Source: Protula sp. h YS-2021
Lineage: Eukaryota > Annelida > Polychaeta > Sabellida > Serpulidae
Reading direction: 5' to 3'
NCBI GenBank assembly: GCA_949752745.1
Contig: OX457034.1
Span: 32,035,544 to 32,099,543 of the forward strand
Length of the DNA: 64,000 bases
The stretch's first letter is position 1, and every line of letters starts with the position of its first letter. Of this stretch, positions 13,301 through 28,300 are shown piece by piece. Below the pieces are notes generated by a model that made no database searches, was not told the DNA's origin, and was given only the letters and a program-made list of their open reading frames with translations. A program made the translations under genes and the position numbers.

Positions 13301-16300
13301 GTATTTGCACCAATTATCAACTCTAAAGAAATCAGGTATTACACATATACCACCGACAAAAATGAAAATCCTGTGACTTTCTCAGTGAATTTGTGATATG
13401 GTTCAAGAGTTAGAAAGGAATGTATGTATACCTTTAGTAAAATTTGAACTTTATTTCTGGATACAAGCAATCGGTAGCTGCAACAAGTATCAACAGAAAC
13501 AAATCACCAGAAAACATTGATGTAAAAATTCAAAGGTCCAGTACATAATACGGCATATCCTCGTCTCGGACATTTGTCGTTGTCATGTATCTGCGCCGTA
13601 TGTCGAATTATGCTGACACAGTTGACGCCCCACTCTAGCGCTATTACTCTTATATTTATGACTTCCTTAAAATCTAAGCGGTTATTGTTGCAAGATCAAA
13701 GATTTCAATTTAGTTCGTTCGTTGCATAGACTGCACATCCTAGCTTTTATTTTAGTGTTAATGCATGTTTAACTGGCCAGTCGTTAACTGGTCAACCGTC
13801 AATGATGGATAATGGATTTACAGACATGTCTTGTTATATTTTCCATGTTGATCAAACCAACACAGGTTAAACAAGACCCAAACAGTCTGAGAAATCTGAT
13901 AGATTCACAGCAGGTTATATACAAATAGTGAAAATGGTTAATTTGGTGGATACGTTAAATTTTGAAAGTGGAATATCTTTAAAAGTATTGGTGATAGAGA
14001 GACGGGGATTTGACGAGGTGATATGGCGAATATGAATTATGTATGATCCAGTAGTGTTTTTAGGCCATTCTGAGCCCTTTAAATTGCACTTTTACAAAGG
14101 CAAAGTTTTCTACAGGCGAGTGTTAAATGAATGGTTTTAAGAACAGCGAGATAGTTTTTTTATAAATAGATTTGTCTATTTCTTAGTGATTGGATGAATG
14201 ATCAGATCAGTCCTGGAAAAAACTTCACAATAACTATGTAACTGTTTGATATATTTTTTTAAAGTAAACCTTTGTAACCATATACATCCTTCATGTTACC
14301 AGTTACCAATACAAATATATGTAATGTAAGAAGCTACTAAATTTCAACTTACAATTTAGATGTTTTCAGCATTTTATTTACAGTAGACTTTGTAAACCTA
14401 AATAATTAAAATGTACTTCTATTTCCAGCCGAGTGTGAGATGTGAGAAATAATTCTGGGGTTACGGTATATACCGCCAACAACTGGAAAAATAAAAATAA
14501 ATCAAGGGGTAATGTCATTGAATGTGTGATTTGTTTTAAGAACTACAAAAAGATGTATGTATTCCATAGGTAAAAATTGTAATTTATTTCTGCATACAAA
14601 CAATATGTATTTGCACCAATTATCAACTCTAAAGAAATCAGGTATTACACATATACCACCGACAAAAATGAAAATCCTGTGACTTTCTCAGTGAATTTGT
14701 GATATGGTTCAAGAGTTAGAAAGGAATGTATGTATACCTTTAGTAAAATTTGAACTTTATTTCTGGATACAAGCAATCGGTAGCTGCAACAAGTATCAAC
14801 AGAAACAAATCACCAGAAAACATTGATGTAAAAATTCAAAGGTCCAGTACATAATACGGCATATCCTCGTCTCGGACATTTGTCGTTGTCATGTATCTGC
14901 GCCGTATGTCGAATTATGCTGACACAGTTGACGCCCCACTCTAGCGCTATTACTCTTATATTTATGACTTCCTTAAAATCTAAGCGGTTATTGTTGCAAG
15001 ATCAAAGATTTCAATTTAGTTCGTTCGTTGCATAGACTGCACATCCTAGCTTTTATTTTAGTGTTAATGCATGTTTAACTGGCCAGTCGTTAACTGGTCA
15101 ACCGTCAATGATGGATAATGGATTTACAGACATGTCTTGTTATATTTTCCATGTTGATCAAACCAACACAGGTTAAACAAGACCCAAACAGTCTGAGAAA
15201 TCTGATAGATTCACAGCAGGTTATATACAAATAGTGAAAATGGTTAATTTGGTGGATACGTTAAATTTTGAAAGTGGAATATCTTTAAAAGTATTGGTGA
15301 TAGAGAGACGGGGATTTGACGAGGTGATATGGCGAATATGAATTATGTATGATCCAGTAGTGTTTTTAGGCCATTCTGAGCCCTTTAAATTGCACTTTTA
15401 CAAAGGCAAAGTTTTCTACAGGCGAGTGTTAAATGAATGGTTTTAAGAACAGCGAGATAGTTTTTTTTATAAATAGATTTGTCTATTTCTTAGTGATTGG
15501 ATGAATGATCAGATCAGTCCTGGAAAAAACTTCACAATAACTATGTAACTGTTTGATATATTTTTTTAAAGTAAACCTTTGTAACCATATACATCCTTCA
15601 TGTTACCAGTTACCAATACAAATATATGTAATGTAAGAAGCTACTAAATTTCAACTTACAATTTAGATGTTTTCAGCATTTTATTTACAGTAGACTTTGT
15701 AAACCTAAATAATTAAAATGTACTTCTATTTCCAGCCGAGTGTGAGATGTGAGAAATAATTCTAGGGTTACGGTATATACCGCCAACAACTGGAAAAATA
15801 AAAATAAATCAAGGGGTAATGTCATTGAATGTGTGATTTGTTTTAAGAACTACAAAAAGATGTATGTATTCCATAGGTAAAAATTGTAATTTATTTCTGC
15901 ATACAAACAATATGTATTTGCACCAATTATCAACTCTAAAGAAATCAGGTATTACACATATACCACCGACAAAAATGAAAATCCTGTGACTTTCTCAGTG
16001 AATTTGTGATATGGTTCAAGAGTTAGAAAGGAATGTATGTATACCTTTAGTAAAATTTGAACTTTATTTCTGGATACAAGCAATCGGTAGCTGCAACAAG
16101 TATCAACAGAAACAAATCACCAGAAAACATTGATGTAAAAATTCAAAGGTCCAGTACATAATACGGCATATCCTCGTCTCGGACATTTGTCGTTGTCATG
16201 TATCTGCGCCGTATGTCGAATTATGCTGACACAGTTGACGCCCCACTCTAGCGCTATTACTCTTATATTTATGACTTCCTTAAAATCTAAGCGGTTATTG

Positions 16301-19300
16301 TTGCAAGATCAAAGATTTCAATTTAGTTCGTTCGTTGCATAGACTGCACATCCTAGCTTTTATTTTAGTGTTAATGCATGTTTAACTGGCCAGTCGTTAA
16401 CTGGTCAACCGTCAATGATGGATAATGGATTTACAGACATGTCTTGTTATATTTTCCATGTTGATCAAACCAACACAGGTTAAACAAGACCCAAACAGTC
16501 TGAGAAATCTGATAGATTCACAGCAGGTTATATACAAATAGTGAAAATGGTTAATTTGGTGGATACGTTAAATTTTGAAAGTGGAATATCTTTAAAAGTA
16601 TTGGTGATAGAGAGACGGGGATTTGACGAGGTGATATGGCGAATATGAATTATGTATGATCCAGTAGTGTTTTTAGGCCATTCTGAGCCCTTTAAATTGC
16701 ACTTTTACAAAGGCAAAGTTTTCTACAGGCGAGTGTTAAATGAATGGTTTTAAGAACAGCGAGATAGTTTTTTTATAAATAGATTTGTCTATTTCTTAGT
16801 GATTGGATGAATGATCAGATCAGTCCTGGAAAAAACTTCACAATAACTATGTAACTGTTTGATATATTTTTTTAAAGTAAACCTTTGTAACCATATACAT
16901 CCTTCATGTTACCAGTTACCAATACAAATATATGTAATGTAAGAAGCTACTAAATTTCAACTTACAATTTAGATGTGTTCAGCATTTTATTTACAGTAGA
17001 CTTTTTAAACCTAAATAATTAAAATGTACTTCTATTTCCAGCCGAGTGTGAGATGTGAGAAATAATTCTGGGGTTACGGTATATACCGCCAACAACTGGA
17101 AAAATAAAAATAAATCAAGGGGTAATGTCATTGAATGTGTGATTTGTTTTAAGAACTACAAAAAGATGTATGTATTCCATAGGTAAAAATTGTAATTTAT
17201 TTCTGCATACAAACAATATGTATTTGCACCAATTATCAACTCTAAAGAAATCAGGTATTACACATATACCACCGACAAAAATGAAAATCCTGTGACTTTC
17301 TCAGTGAATTTGTGATATGGTTCAAGAGTTAGAAAGGAATGTATGTATACCTTTAGTAAAATTTGAACTTTATTTCTGGATACAAGCAATCGGTAGCTGC
17401 AACAAGTATCAACAGAAACAAATCACCAGAAAACATTGATGTAAAAATTCAAAGGTCCAGTACATAATACGGCATATCCTCGTCTCGGACATTTGTCGTT
17501 GTCATGTATCTGCGCCGTATGTCGAATTATGCTGACACAGTTGACGCCCCACTCTAGCGCTATTACTCTTATATTTATGACTTCCTTAAAATCTAAGCGG
17601 TTATTGTTGCAAGATCAAAGATTTCAATTTAGTTCGTTCGTTGCATAGACTGCACATCCTAGCTTTTATTTTAGTGTTAATGCATGTTTAACTGGCCAGT
17701 CGTTAACTGGTCAACCGTCAATGATGGATAATGGATTTACAGACATGTCTTGTTATATTTTCCATGTTGATCAAACCAACACAGGTTAAACAAGACCCAA
17801 ACAGTCTGAGAAATCTGATAGATTCACAGCAGGTTATATACAAATAGTGAAAATGGTTAATTTGGTGGATACGTTAAATTTTGAAAGTGGAATATCTTTA
17901 AAAGTATTGGTGATAGAGAGACGGGGATTTGACGAGGTGATATGGCGAATATGAATTATGTATGATCCAGTAGTGTTTTTAGGCCATTCTGAGCCCTTTA
18001 AATTGCACTTTTACAAAGGCAAAGTTTTCTACAGGCGAGTGTTAAATGAATGGTTTTAAGAACAGCGAGATAGTTTTTTTATAAATAGATTTGTCTATTT
18101 CTTAGTGATTGGATGAATGATCAGATCAGTCCTGGAAAAAACTTCACAATAACTATGTAACTGTTTGATATATTTTTTTAAAGTAAACCTTTGTAACCAT
18201 ATACATCCTTCATGTTACCAGTTACCAATACAAATATATGTAATGTAAGAAGCTACTAAATTTCAACTTACAATTTAGATGTTTTCAGCATTTTATTTAC
18301 AGTAGACTTTGTAAACCTAAATAATTAAAATGTACTTCTATTTCCAGCCGAGTGTGAGATGTGAGAAATAATTCTGGGGTTACGGTATATACCGCCAACA
18401 ACTGGAAAAATAAAAATAAATCAAGGGGTAATGTCATTGAATGTGTGATTTGTTTTAAGAACTACAAAAAGATGTATGTATTCCATAGGTAAAAATTGTA
18501 ATTTATTTCTGCATACAAACAATATGTATTTGCACCAATTATCAACTCTAAAGAAATCAGGTATTACACATATACCACCGACAAAAATGAAAATCCTGTG
18601 ACTTTCTCAGTGAATTTGTGATATGGTTCAAGAGTTAGAAAGGAATGTATGTATACCTTTAGTAAAATTTGAACTTTATTTCTGGATACAAGCAATCGGT
18701 AGCTGCAACAAGTATCAACAGAAACAAATCACCAGAAAACATTGATGTAAAAATTCAAAGGTCCAGTACATAATACGGCATATCCTCGTCTCGGACATTT
18801 GTCGTTGTCATGTATCTGCGCCGTATGTCGAATTATGCTGACACAGTTGACGCCCCACTCTAGCGCTATTACTCTTATATTTATGACTTCCTTAAAATCT
18901 AAGCGGTTATTGTTGCAAGATCAAAGATTTCAATTTAGTTCGTTCGTTGCATAGACTGCACATCCTAGCTTTTATTTTAGTGTTAATGCATGTTTAACTG
19001 GCCAGTCGTTAACTGGTCAACCGTCAATGATGGATAATGGATTTACAGACATGTCTTGTTATATTTTCCATGTTGATCAAACCAACACAGGTTAAACAAG
19101 ACCCAAACAGTCTGAGAAATCTGATAGATTCACAGCAGGTTATATACAAATAGTGAAAATGGTTAATTTGGTGGATACGTTAAATTTTGAAAGTGGAATA
19201 TCTTTAAAAGTATTGGTGATAGAGAGACGGGGATTTGACGAGGTGATATGGCGAATATGAATTATGTATGATCCAGTAGTGTTTTTAGGCCATTCTGAGC

Positions 19301-22300
19301 CCTTTAAATTGCACTTTTACAAAGGCAAAGTTTTCTACAGGCGAGTGTTAAATGAATGGTTTTAAGAACAGCGAGATAGTTTTTTTATAAATAGATTTGT
19401 CTATTTCTTAGTGATTGGATGAATGATCAGATCAGTCCTGAAAAAACTTCACAATAACTATGTAACTGTTTGATATATTTTTTTAAAGTAAACCTTTGTA
19501 ACCATATACATCCTTCATGTTACCAGTTACCAATACAAATATATGTAATGTAAGAAGCTACTAAATTTCAACTTACAATTTAGATGTTTTCAGCATTTTA
19601 TTTACAGTAGACTTTGTAAACCTAAATAATTAAAATGTACTTCTATTTCCAGCCGAGTGTGAGATGTGAGAAATAATTCTGGGGTTACGGTATATACCGC
19701 CAACAACTGGAAAAATAAAAATAAATCAAGGGGTAATGTCATTGAATGTGTGATTTGTTTTAAGAACTACAAAAAGATGTATGTATTCCATAGGTAAAAA
19801 TTGTAATTTATTTCTGCATACAAACAATATGTATTTGCACCAATTATCAACTCTAAAGAAATCAGGTATTACACATATACCACCGACAAAAATGAAAATC
19901 CTGTGACTTTCTCAGTGAATTTGTGATATGGTTCAAGAGTTAGAAAGGAATGTATGTATACCTTTAGTAAAATTTGAACTTTATTTCTGGATACAAGCAA
20001 TCGGTAGCTGCAACAAGTATCAACAGAAACAAATCACCAGAAAACATTGATGTAAAAATTCAAAGGTCCAGTACATAATACGGCATATCCTCGTCTCGGA
20101 CATTTGTCGTTGTCATGTATCTGCGCCGTATGTCGAATTATGCTGACACAGTTGACGCCCCACTCTAGCGCTATTACTCTTATATTTATGACTTCCTTAA
20201 AATCTAAGCGGTTATTGTTGCAAGATCAAAGATTTCAATTTAGTTCGTTCGTTGCATAGACTGCACATCCTAGCTTTTATTTTAGTGTTAATGCATGTTT
20301 AACTGGCCAGTCGTTAACTGGTCAACCGTCAATGATGGATAATGGATTTACAGACATGTCTTGTTATATTTTCCATGTTGATCAAACCAACACAGGTTAA
20401 ACAAGACCCAAACAGTCTGAGAAATCTGATAGATTCACAGCAGGTTATATACAAATAGTGAAAATGGTTAATTTGGTGGATACGTTAAATTTTGAAAGTG
20501 GAATATCTTTAAAAGTATTGGTGATAGAGAGACGGGGATTTGACGAGGTGATATGGCGAATATGAATTATGTATGATCCAGTAGTGTTTTTAGGCCATTC
20601 TGAGCCCTTTAAATTGCACTTTTACAAAGGCAAAGTTTTCTACAGGCGAGTGTTAAATGAATGGTTTTAAGAACAGCGAGATAGTTTTTTTATAAATAGA
20701 TTTGTCTATTTCTTAGTGATTGGATGAATGATCAGATCAGTCCTGGAAAAAACTTCACAATAACTATGTAACTGTTTGATATATTTTTTTAAAGTAAACC
20801 TTTGTAACCATATACATCCTTCATGTTACCAGTTACCAAAACAAATATATGTAATGTAAGAAGCTACTAAATTTCAACTTACAATTTAGATGTTTTCAGC
20901 ATTTTATTTACAGTAGACTTTGTAAACCTAAATAATTAAAATGTACTTCTATTTCCAGCCGAGTGTGAGATGTGAGAAATAATTCTGGGGTTACGGTATA
21001 TACCGCCAACAACTGGAAAAATAAAAATAAATCAAGGGGTAATGTCATTGAATGTGTGATTTGTTTTAAGAACTACAAAAAGATGTATGTATTCCATAGG
21101 TAAAAATTGTAATTTATTTCTGCATACAAACAATATGTATTTGCACCAATTATCAACTCTAAAGAAATCAGGTATTACACATATACCACCGACAAAAATG
21201 AAAATCCTGTGACTTTCTCAGTGAATTTGTGATATGGTTCAAGAGTTAGAAAGGAATGTATGTATACCTTTAGTAAAATTTGAACTTTATTTCTGGATAC
21301 AAGCAATCGGTAGCTGCAACAAGTATCAACAGAAACAAATCACCAGAAAACATTGATGTAAAAATTCAAAGGTCCAGTACATAATACGGCATATCCTCGT
21401 CTCGGACATTTGTCGTTGTCATGTATCTGCGCCGTATGTCGAATTATGCTGACACAGTTGACGCCCCACTCTAGCGCTATTACTCTTATATTTATGACTT
21501 CCTTAAAATCTAAGCGGTTATTGTTGCAAGATCAAAGATTTCAATTTAGTTCGTTCGTTGCATAGACTGCACATCCTAGCTTTTATTTTAGTGTTAATGC
21601 ATGTTTAACTGGCCAGTCGTTAACTGGTCAACCGTCAATGATGGATAATGGATTTACAGACATGTCTTGTTATATTTTCCATGTTGATCAAACCAACACA
21701 GGTTAAACAAGACCCAAACAGTCTGAGAAATCTGATAGATTCACAGCAGGTTATATACAAATAGTGAAAATGGTTAATTTGGTGGATACGTTAAATTTTG
21801 AAAGTGGAATATCTTTAAAAGTATTGGTGATAGAGAGACGGGGATTTGACGAGGTGATATGGCGAATATGAATTATGTATGATCCAGTAGTGTTTTTAGG
21901 CCATTCTGAGCCCTTTAAATTGCACTTTTACAAAGGCAAAGTTTTCTACAGGCGAGTGTTAAATGAATGGTTTTAAGAACAGCGAGATAGTTTTTTATAA
22001 ATAGATTTGTCTATTTCTTAGTGATTGGATGAATGATCAGATCAGTCCTGGAAAAAACTTCACAATAACTATGTAACTGTTTGATATATTTTTTTAAAGT
22101 AAACCTTTGTAACCATATACATCCTTCATGTTACCAGTTACCAATACAAATATATGTAATGTAAGAAGCTACTAAATTTCAACTTACAATTTAGATGTTT
22201 TCAGCATTTTATTTACAGTAGACTTTGTAAACCTAAATAATTAAAATGTACTTCTATTTCCAGCCGAGTGTGAGATGTGAGAAATAATTCTGGGGTTACG

Positions 22301-25300
22301 GTATATACCGCCAACAACTGGAAAAATAAAAATAAATCAAGGGGTAATGTCATTGAATGTGTGATTTGTTTTAAGAACTACAAAAAGATGTATGTATTCC
22401 ATAGGTAAAAATTGTAATTTATTTCTGCATACAAACAATATGTATTTGCACCAATTATCAACTCTAAAGAAATCAGGTATTACACATATACCATCGACAA
22501 AAATGAAAATCCTGTGACTTTCTCAGTGAATTTGTGATATGGTTCAAGAGTTAGAAAGGAATGTATGTATACCTTTAGTAAAATTTGAACTTTATTTCTG
22601 GATACAAGCAATCGGTAGCTGCAACAAGTATCAACAGAAACAAATCACCAGAAAACATTGATGTAAAAATTCAAAGGTCCAGTACATAATACGGCATATC
22701 CTCGTCTCGGACATTTGTCGTTGTCATGTATCTGCGCCGTATGTCGAATTATGCTGACACAGTTGACGCCCCACTCTAGCGCTATTACTCTTATATTTAT
22801 GACTTCCTTAAAATCTAAGCGGTTATTGTTGCAAGATCAAAGATTTCAATTTAGTTCGTTCGTTGCATAGACTGCACATCCTAGCTTTTATTTTAGTGTT
22901 AATGCATGTTTAACTGGCCAGTCGTTAACTGGTCAACCGTCAATGATGGATAATGGATTTACAGACATGTCTTGTTATATTTTCCATGTTGATCAAACCA
23001 ACACAGGTTAAACAAGACCCAAACAGTCTGAGAAATCTGATAGATTCACAGCAGGTTATATACAAATAGTGAAAATGGTTAATTTGGTGGATACGTTAAA
23101 TTTTGAAAGTGGAATATCTTTAAAAGTATTGGTGATAGAGAGACGGGGATTTGACGAGGTGATATGGCGAATATGAATTATGTATGATCCAGTAGTGTTT
23201 TTAGGCCATTCTGAGCCCTTTAAATTGCACTTTTACAAAGGCAAAGTTTTCTACAGGCGAGTGTTAAATGAATGGTTTTAAGAACAGCGAGATAGTTTTT
23301 TTATAAATAGATTTGTCTATTTCTTAGTGATTGGATGAATGATCAGATCAGTCCTGGAAAAAACTTCACAATAACTATGTAACTGTTTGATATATTTTTT
23401 TAAAGTAAACCTTTGTAACCATATACATCCTTCATGTTACCAGTTACCAATACAAATATATGTAATGTAAGAAGCTACTAAATTTCAACTTACAATTTAG
23501 ATGTTTTCAGCATTTTATTTACAGTAGACTTTGTAAACCTAAATAATTAAAATGTACTTCTATTTCCAGCCGAGTGTGAGATGTGAGAAATAATTCTGGG
23601 GTTACGGTATATACCGCCAACAACTGGAAAAATAAAAATAAATCAAGGGGTAATGTCATTGAATGTGTGATTTGTTTTAAGAACTACAAAAAGATGTATG
23701 TATTCTATAGGTAAAAATTGTAATTTATTTCTGCATACAAACAATATGTATTTGCACCAATTATCAACTCTAAAGAAATCAGGTATTACACATATACCAC
23801 CGACAAAAATGAAAATCCTGTGACTTTCTCAGTGAATTTGTGATATGGTTCAAGAGTTAGAAAGGAATGTATGTATACCTTTAGTAAAATTTGAACTTTA
23901 TTTCTGGATACAAGCAATCGGTAGCTGCAACAAGTATCAACAGAAACAAATCACCAGAAAACATTGATGTAAAAATTCAAAGGTCCAGTACATAATACGG
24001 CATATCCTCGTCTCGGACATTTGTCGTTGTCATGTATCTGCGCCGTATGTCGAATTATGCTGACACAGTTGACGCCCCACTCTAGCGCTATTACTCTTAT
24101 ATTTATGACTTCCTTAAAATCTAAGCGGTTATTGTTGCAAGATCAAAGATTTCAATTTAGTTCGTTCGTTGCATAGACTGCACATCCTAGCTTTTATTTT
24201 AGTGTTAATGCATGTTTAACTGGCCAGTCGTTAACTGGTCAACCGTCAATGATGGATAATGGATTTACAGACATGTCTTGTTATATTTTCCATGTTGATC
24301 AAACCAACACAGGTTAAACAAGACCCAAACAGTCTGAGAAATCTGATAGATTCACAGCAGGTTATATACAAATAGTGAAAATGGTTAATTTGGTGGATAC
24401 GTTAAATTTTGAAAGTGGAATATCTTTAAAAGTATTGGTGATAGAGAGACGGGGATTTGACGAGGTGATATGGCGAATATGAATTATGTATGATCCAGTA
24501 GTGTTTTTAGGCCATTCTGAGCCCTTTAAATTGCACTTTTACAAAGGCAAAGTTTTCTACAGGCGAGTGTTAAATGAATGGTTTTAAGAACAGCGAGATA
24601 GTTTTTTTTATAAATAGATTTGTCTATTTCTTAGTGATTGGATGAATGATCAGATCAGTCCTGGAAAAAACTTCACAATAACTATGTAACTGTTTGATAT
24701 ATTTTTTAAAGTAAACCTTTGTAACCATATACATCCTTCATGTTACCAGTTACCAATACAAATATATGTAATGTAAGAAGCTACTAAATTTCAACTTACA
24801 ATTTAGATGTTTTCAGCATTTTATTTACAGTAGACTTTGTAAACCTAAATAATTAAAATGTACTTCTATTTCCAGCCGAGTGTGAGATGTGAGAAATAAT
24901 TCTGGGGTTACGGTATATACCGCCAACAACTGGAAAAATAAAAATAAATCAAGGGGTAATGTCATTGAATGTGTGATTTGTTTTAAGAACTACAAAAAGA
25001 TGTATGTATTCTATAGGTAAAAATTGTAATTTATTTCTGCATACAAACAATATGTATTTGCACCAATTATCAACTCTAAAGAAATCAGGTATTACACATA
25101 TACCACCGACAAAAATGAAAATCCTGTGACTTTCTCAGTGAATTTGTGATATGGTTCAAGAGTTAGAAAGGAATGTATGTATACCTTTAGTAAAATTTGA
25201 ACTTTATTTCTGGATACAAGCAATCGGTAGCTGCAACAAGTATCAACAGAAACAAATCACCAGAAAACATTGATGTAAAAATTCAAAGGTCCAGTACATA

Positions 25301-28300
25301 ATACGGCATATCCTCGTCTCGGACATTTGTCGTTGTCATGTATCTGCGCCGTATGTCGAATTATGCTGACACAGTTGACGCCCCACTCTAGCGCTATTAC
25401 TCTTATATTTATGACTTCCTTAAAATCTAAGCGGTTATTGTTGCAAGATCAAAGATTTCAATTTAGTTCGTTCGTTGCATAGACTGCACATCCTAGCTTT
25501 TATTTTAGTGTTAATGCATGTTTAACTGGCCAGTCGTTAACTGGTCAACCGTCAATGATGGATAATGGATTTACAGACATGTCTTGTTATATTTTCCATG
25601 TTGATCAAACCAACACAGGTTAAACAAGACCCAAACAGTCTGAGAAATCTGATAGATTCACAGCAGGTTATATACAAATAGTGAAAATGGTTAATTTGGT
25701 GGATACGTTAAATTTTGAAAGTGGAATATCTTTAAAAGTATTGGTGATAGAGAGACGGGGATTTGACGAGGTGATATGGCGAATATGAATTATGTATGAT
25801 CCAGTAGTGTTTTTAGGCCATTCTGAGCCCTTTAAATTGCACTTTTACAAAGGCAAAGTTTTCTACAGGCGAGTGTTAAATGAATGGTTTTAAGAACAGC
25901 GAGATAGTTTTTTTATAAATAGATTTGTCTATTTCTTAGTGATTGGATGAATGATCAGATCAGTCCTGGAAAAAACTTCACAATAACTATGTAACTGTTT
26001 GATATATTTTTTTAAAGTAAACCTTTGTAACCATATACATCCTTCATGTTACCAGTTACCAATACAAATATATGTAATGTAAGAAGCTACTAAATTTCAA
26101 CTTACAATTTAGATGTTTTCAGCATTTTATTTACAGTAGACTTTGTAAACCTAAATAATTAAAATGTACTTCTATTTCCAGCCGAGTGTGAGATGTGAGA
26201 AATAATTCTGGGGTTACGGTATATACCGCCAACAACTGGAAAAATAAAAATAAATCAAGGGGTAATGTCATTGAATGTGTGATTTGTTTTAAGAACTACA
26301 AAAAGATGTATGTATTCCATAGGTAAAAATTGTAATTTATTTCTGCATACAAACAATATGTATTTGCACCAATTATCAACTCTAAAGAAATCAGGTATTA
26401 CACATATACCACCGACAAAAATGAAAATCCTGTGACTTTCTCAGTGAATTTGTGATATGGTTCAAGAGTTAGAAAGGAATGTATGTATACCTTTAGTAAA
26501 ATTTGAACTTTATTTCTGGATACAAGCAATCGGTAGCTGCAACAAGTATCAACAGAAACAAATCACCAGAAAACATTGATGTAAAAATTCAAAGGTCCAG
26601 TACATAATACGGCATATCCTCGTCTCGGACATTTGTCGTTGTCATGTATCTGCGCCGTATGTCGAATTATGCTGACACAGTTGACGCCCCACTCTAGCGC
26701 TATTACTCTTATATTTATGACTTCCTTAAAATCTAAGCGGTTATTGTTGCAAGATCAAAGATTTCAATTTAGTTCGTTCGTTGCATAGACTGCACATCCT
26801 AGCTTTTATTTTAGTGTTAATGCATGTTTAACTGGCCAGTCGTTAACTGGTCAACCGTCAATGATGGATAATGGATTTACAGACATGTCTTGTTATATTT
26901 TCCATGTTGATCAAACCAACACAGGTTAAACAAGACCCAAACAGTCTGAGAAATCTGATAGATTCACAGCAGGTTATATACAAATAGTGAAAATGGTTAA
27001 TTTGGTGGATACGTTAAATTTTGAAAGTGGAATATCTTTAAAAGTATTGGTGATAGAGAGACGGGGATTTGACGAGGTGATATGGCGAATATGAATTATG
27101 TATGATCCAGTAGTGTTTTTAGGCCATTCTGAGCCCTTTAAATTGCACTTTTACAAAGGCAAAGTTTTCTACAGGCGAGTGTTAAATGAATGGTTTTAAG
27201 AACAGCGAGATAGTTTTTTTATAAATAGATTTGTCTATTTCTTAGTGATTGGATGAATGATCAGATCAGTCCTGGAAAAAACTTCACAATAACTATGTAA
27301 CTGTTTGATATATTTTTTTAAAGTAAACCTTTGTAACCATATACATCCTTCATGTTACCAGTTACCAATACAAATATATGTAATGTAAGAAGCTACTAAA
27401 TTTCAACTTACAATTTAGATGTTTTCAGCATTTTATTTACAGTAGACTTTGTAAACCTAAATAATTAAAATGTACTTCTATTTCCAGCCGAGTGTGAGAT
27501 GTGAGAAATAATTCTGGGGTTACGGTATATACCGCCAACAACTGGAAAAATAAAAATAAATCAAGGGGTAATGTCATTGAATGTGTGATTTGTTTTAAGA
27601 ACTACAAAAAGATGTATGTATTCCATAGGTAAAAATTGTAATTTATTTCTGCATACAAACAATATGTATTTGCACCAATTATCAACTCTAAAGAAATCAG
27701 GTATTACACATATACCACCGACAAAAATGAAAATCCTGTGACTTTCTCAGTGAATTTGTGATATGGTTCAAGAGTTAGAAAGGAATGTATGTATACCTTT
27801 AGTAAAATTTGAACTTTATTTCTGGATACAAGCAATCGGTAGCTGCAACAAGTATCAACAGAAACAAATCACCAGAAAACATTGATGTAAAAATTCAAAG
27901 GTCCAGTACATAATACGGCATATCCTCGTCTCGGACATTTGTCGTTGTCATGTATCTGCGCCGTATGTCGAATTATGCTGACACAGTTGACGCCCCACTC
28001 TAGCGCTATTACTCTTATATTTATGACTTCCTTAAAATCTAAGCGGTTATTGTTGCAAGATCAAAGATTTCAATTTAGTTCGTTCGTTGCATAGACTGCA
28101 CATCCTAGCTTTTATTTTAGTGTTAATGCATGTTTAACTGGCCAGTCGTTAACTGGTCAACCGTCAATGATGGATAATGGATTTACAGACATGTCTTGTT
28201 ATATTTTCCATGTTGATCAAACCAACACAGGTTAAACAAGACCCAAACAGTCTGAGAAATCTGATAGATTCACAGCAGGTTATATACAAATAGTGAAAAT

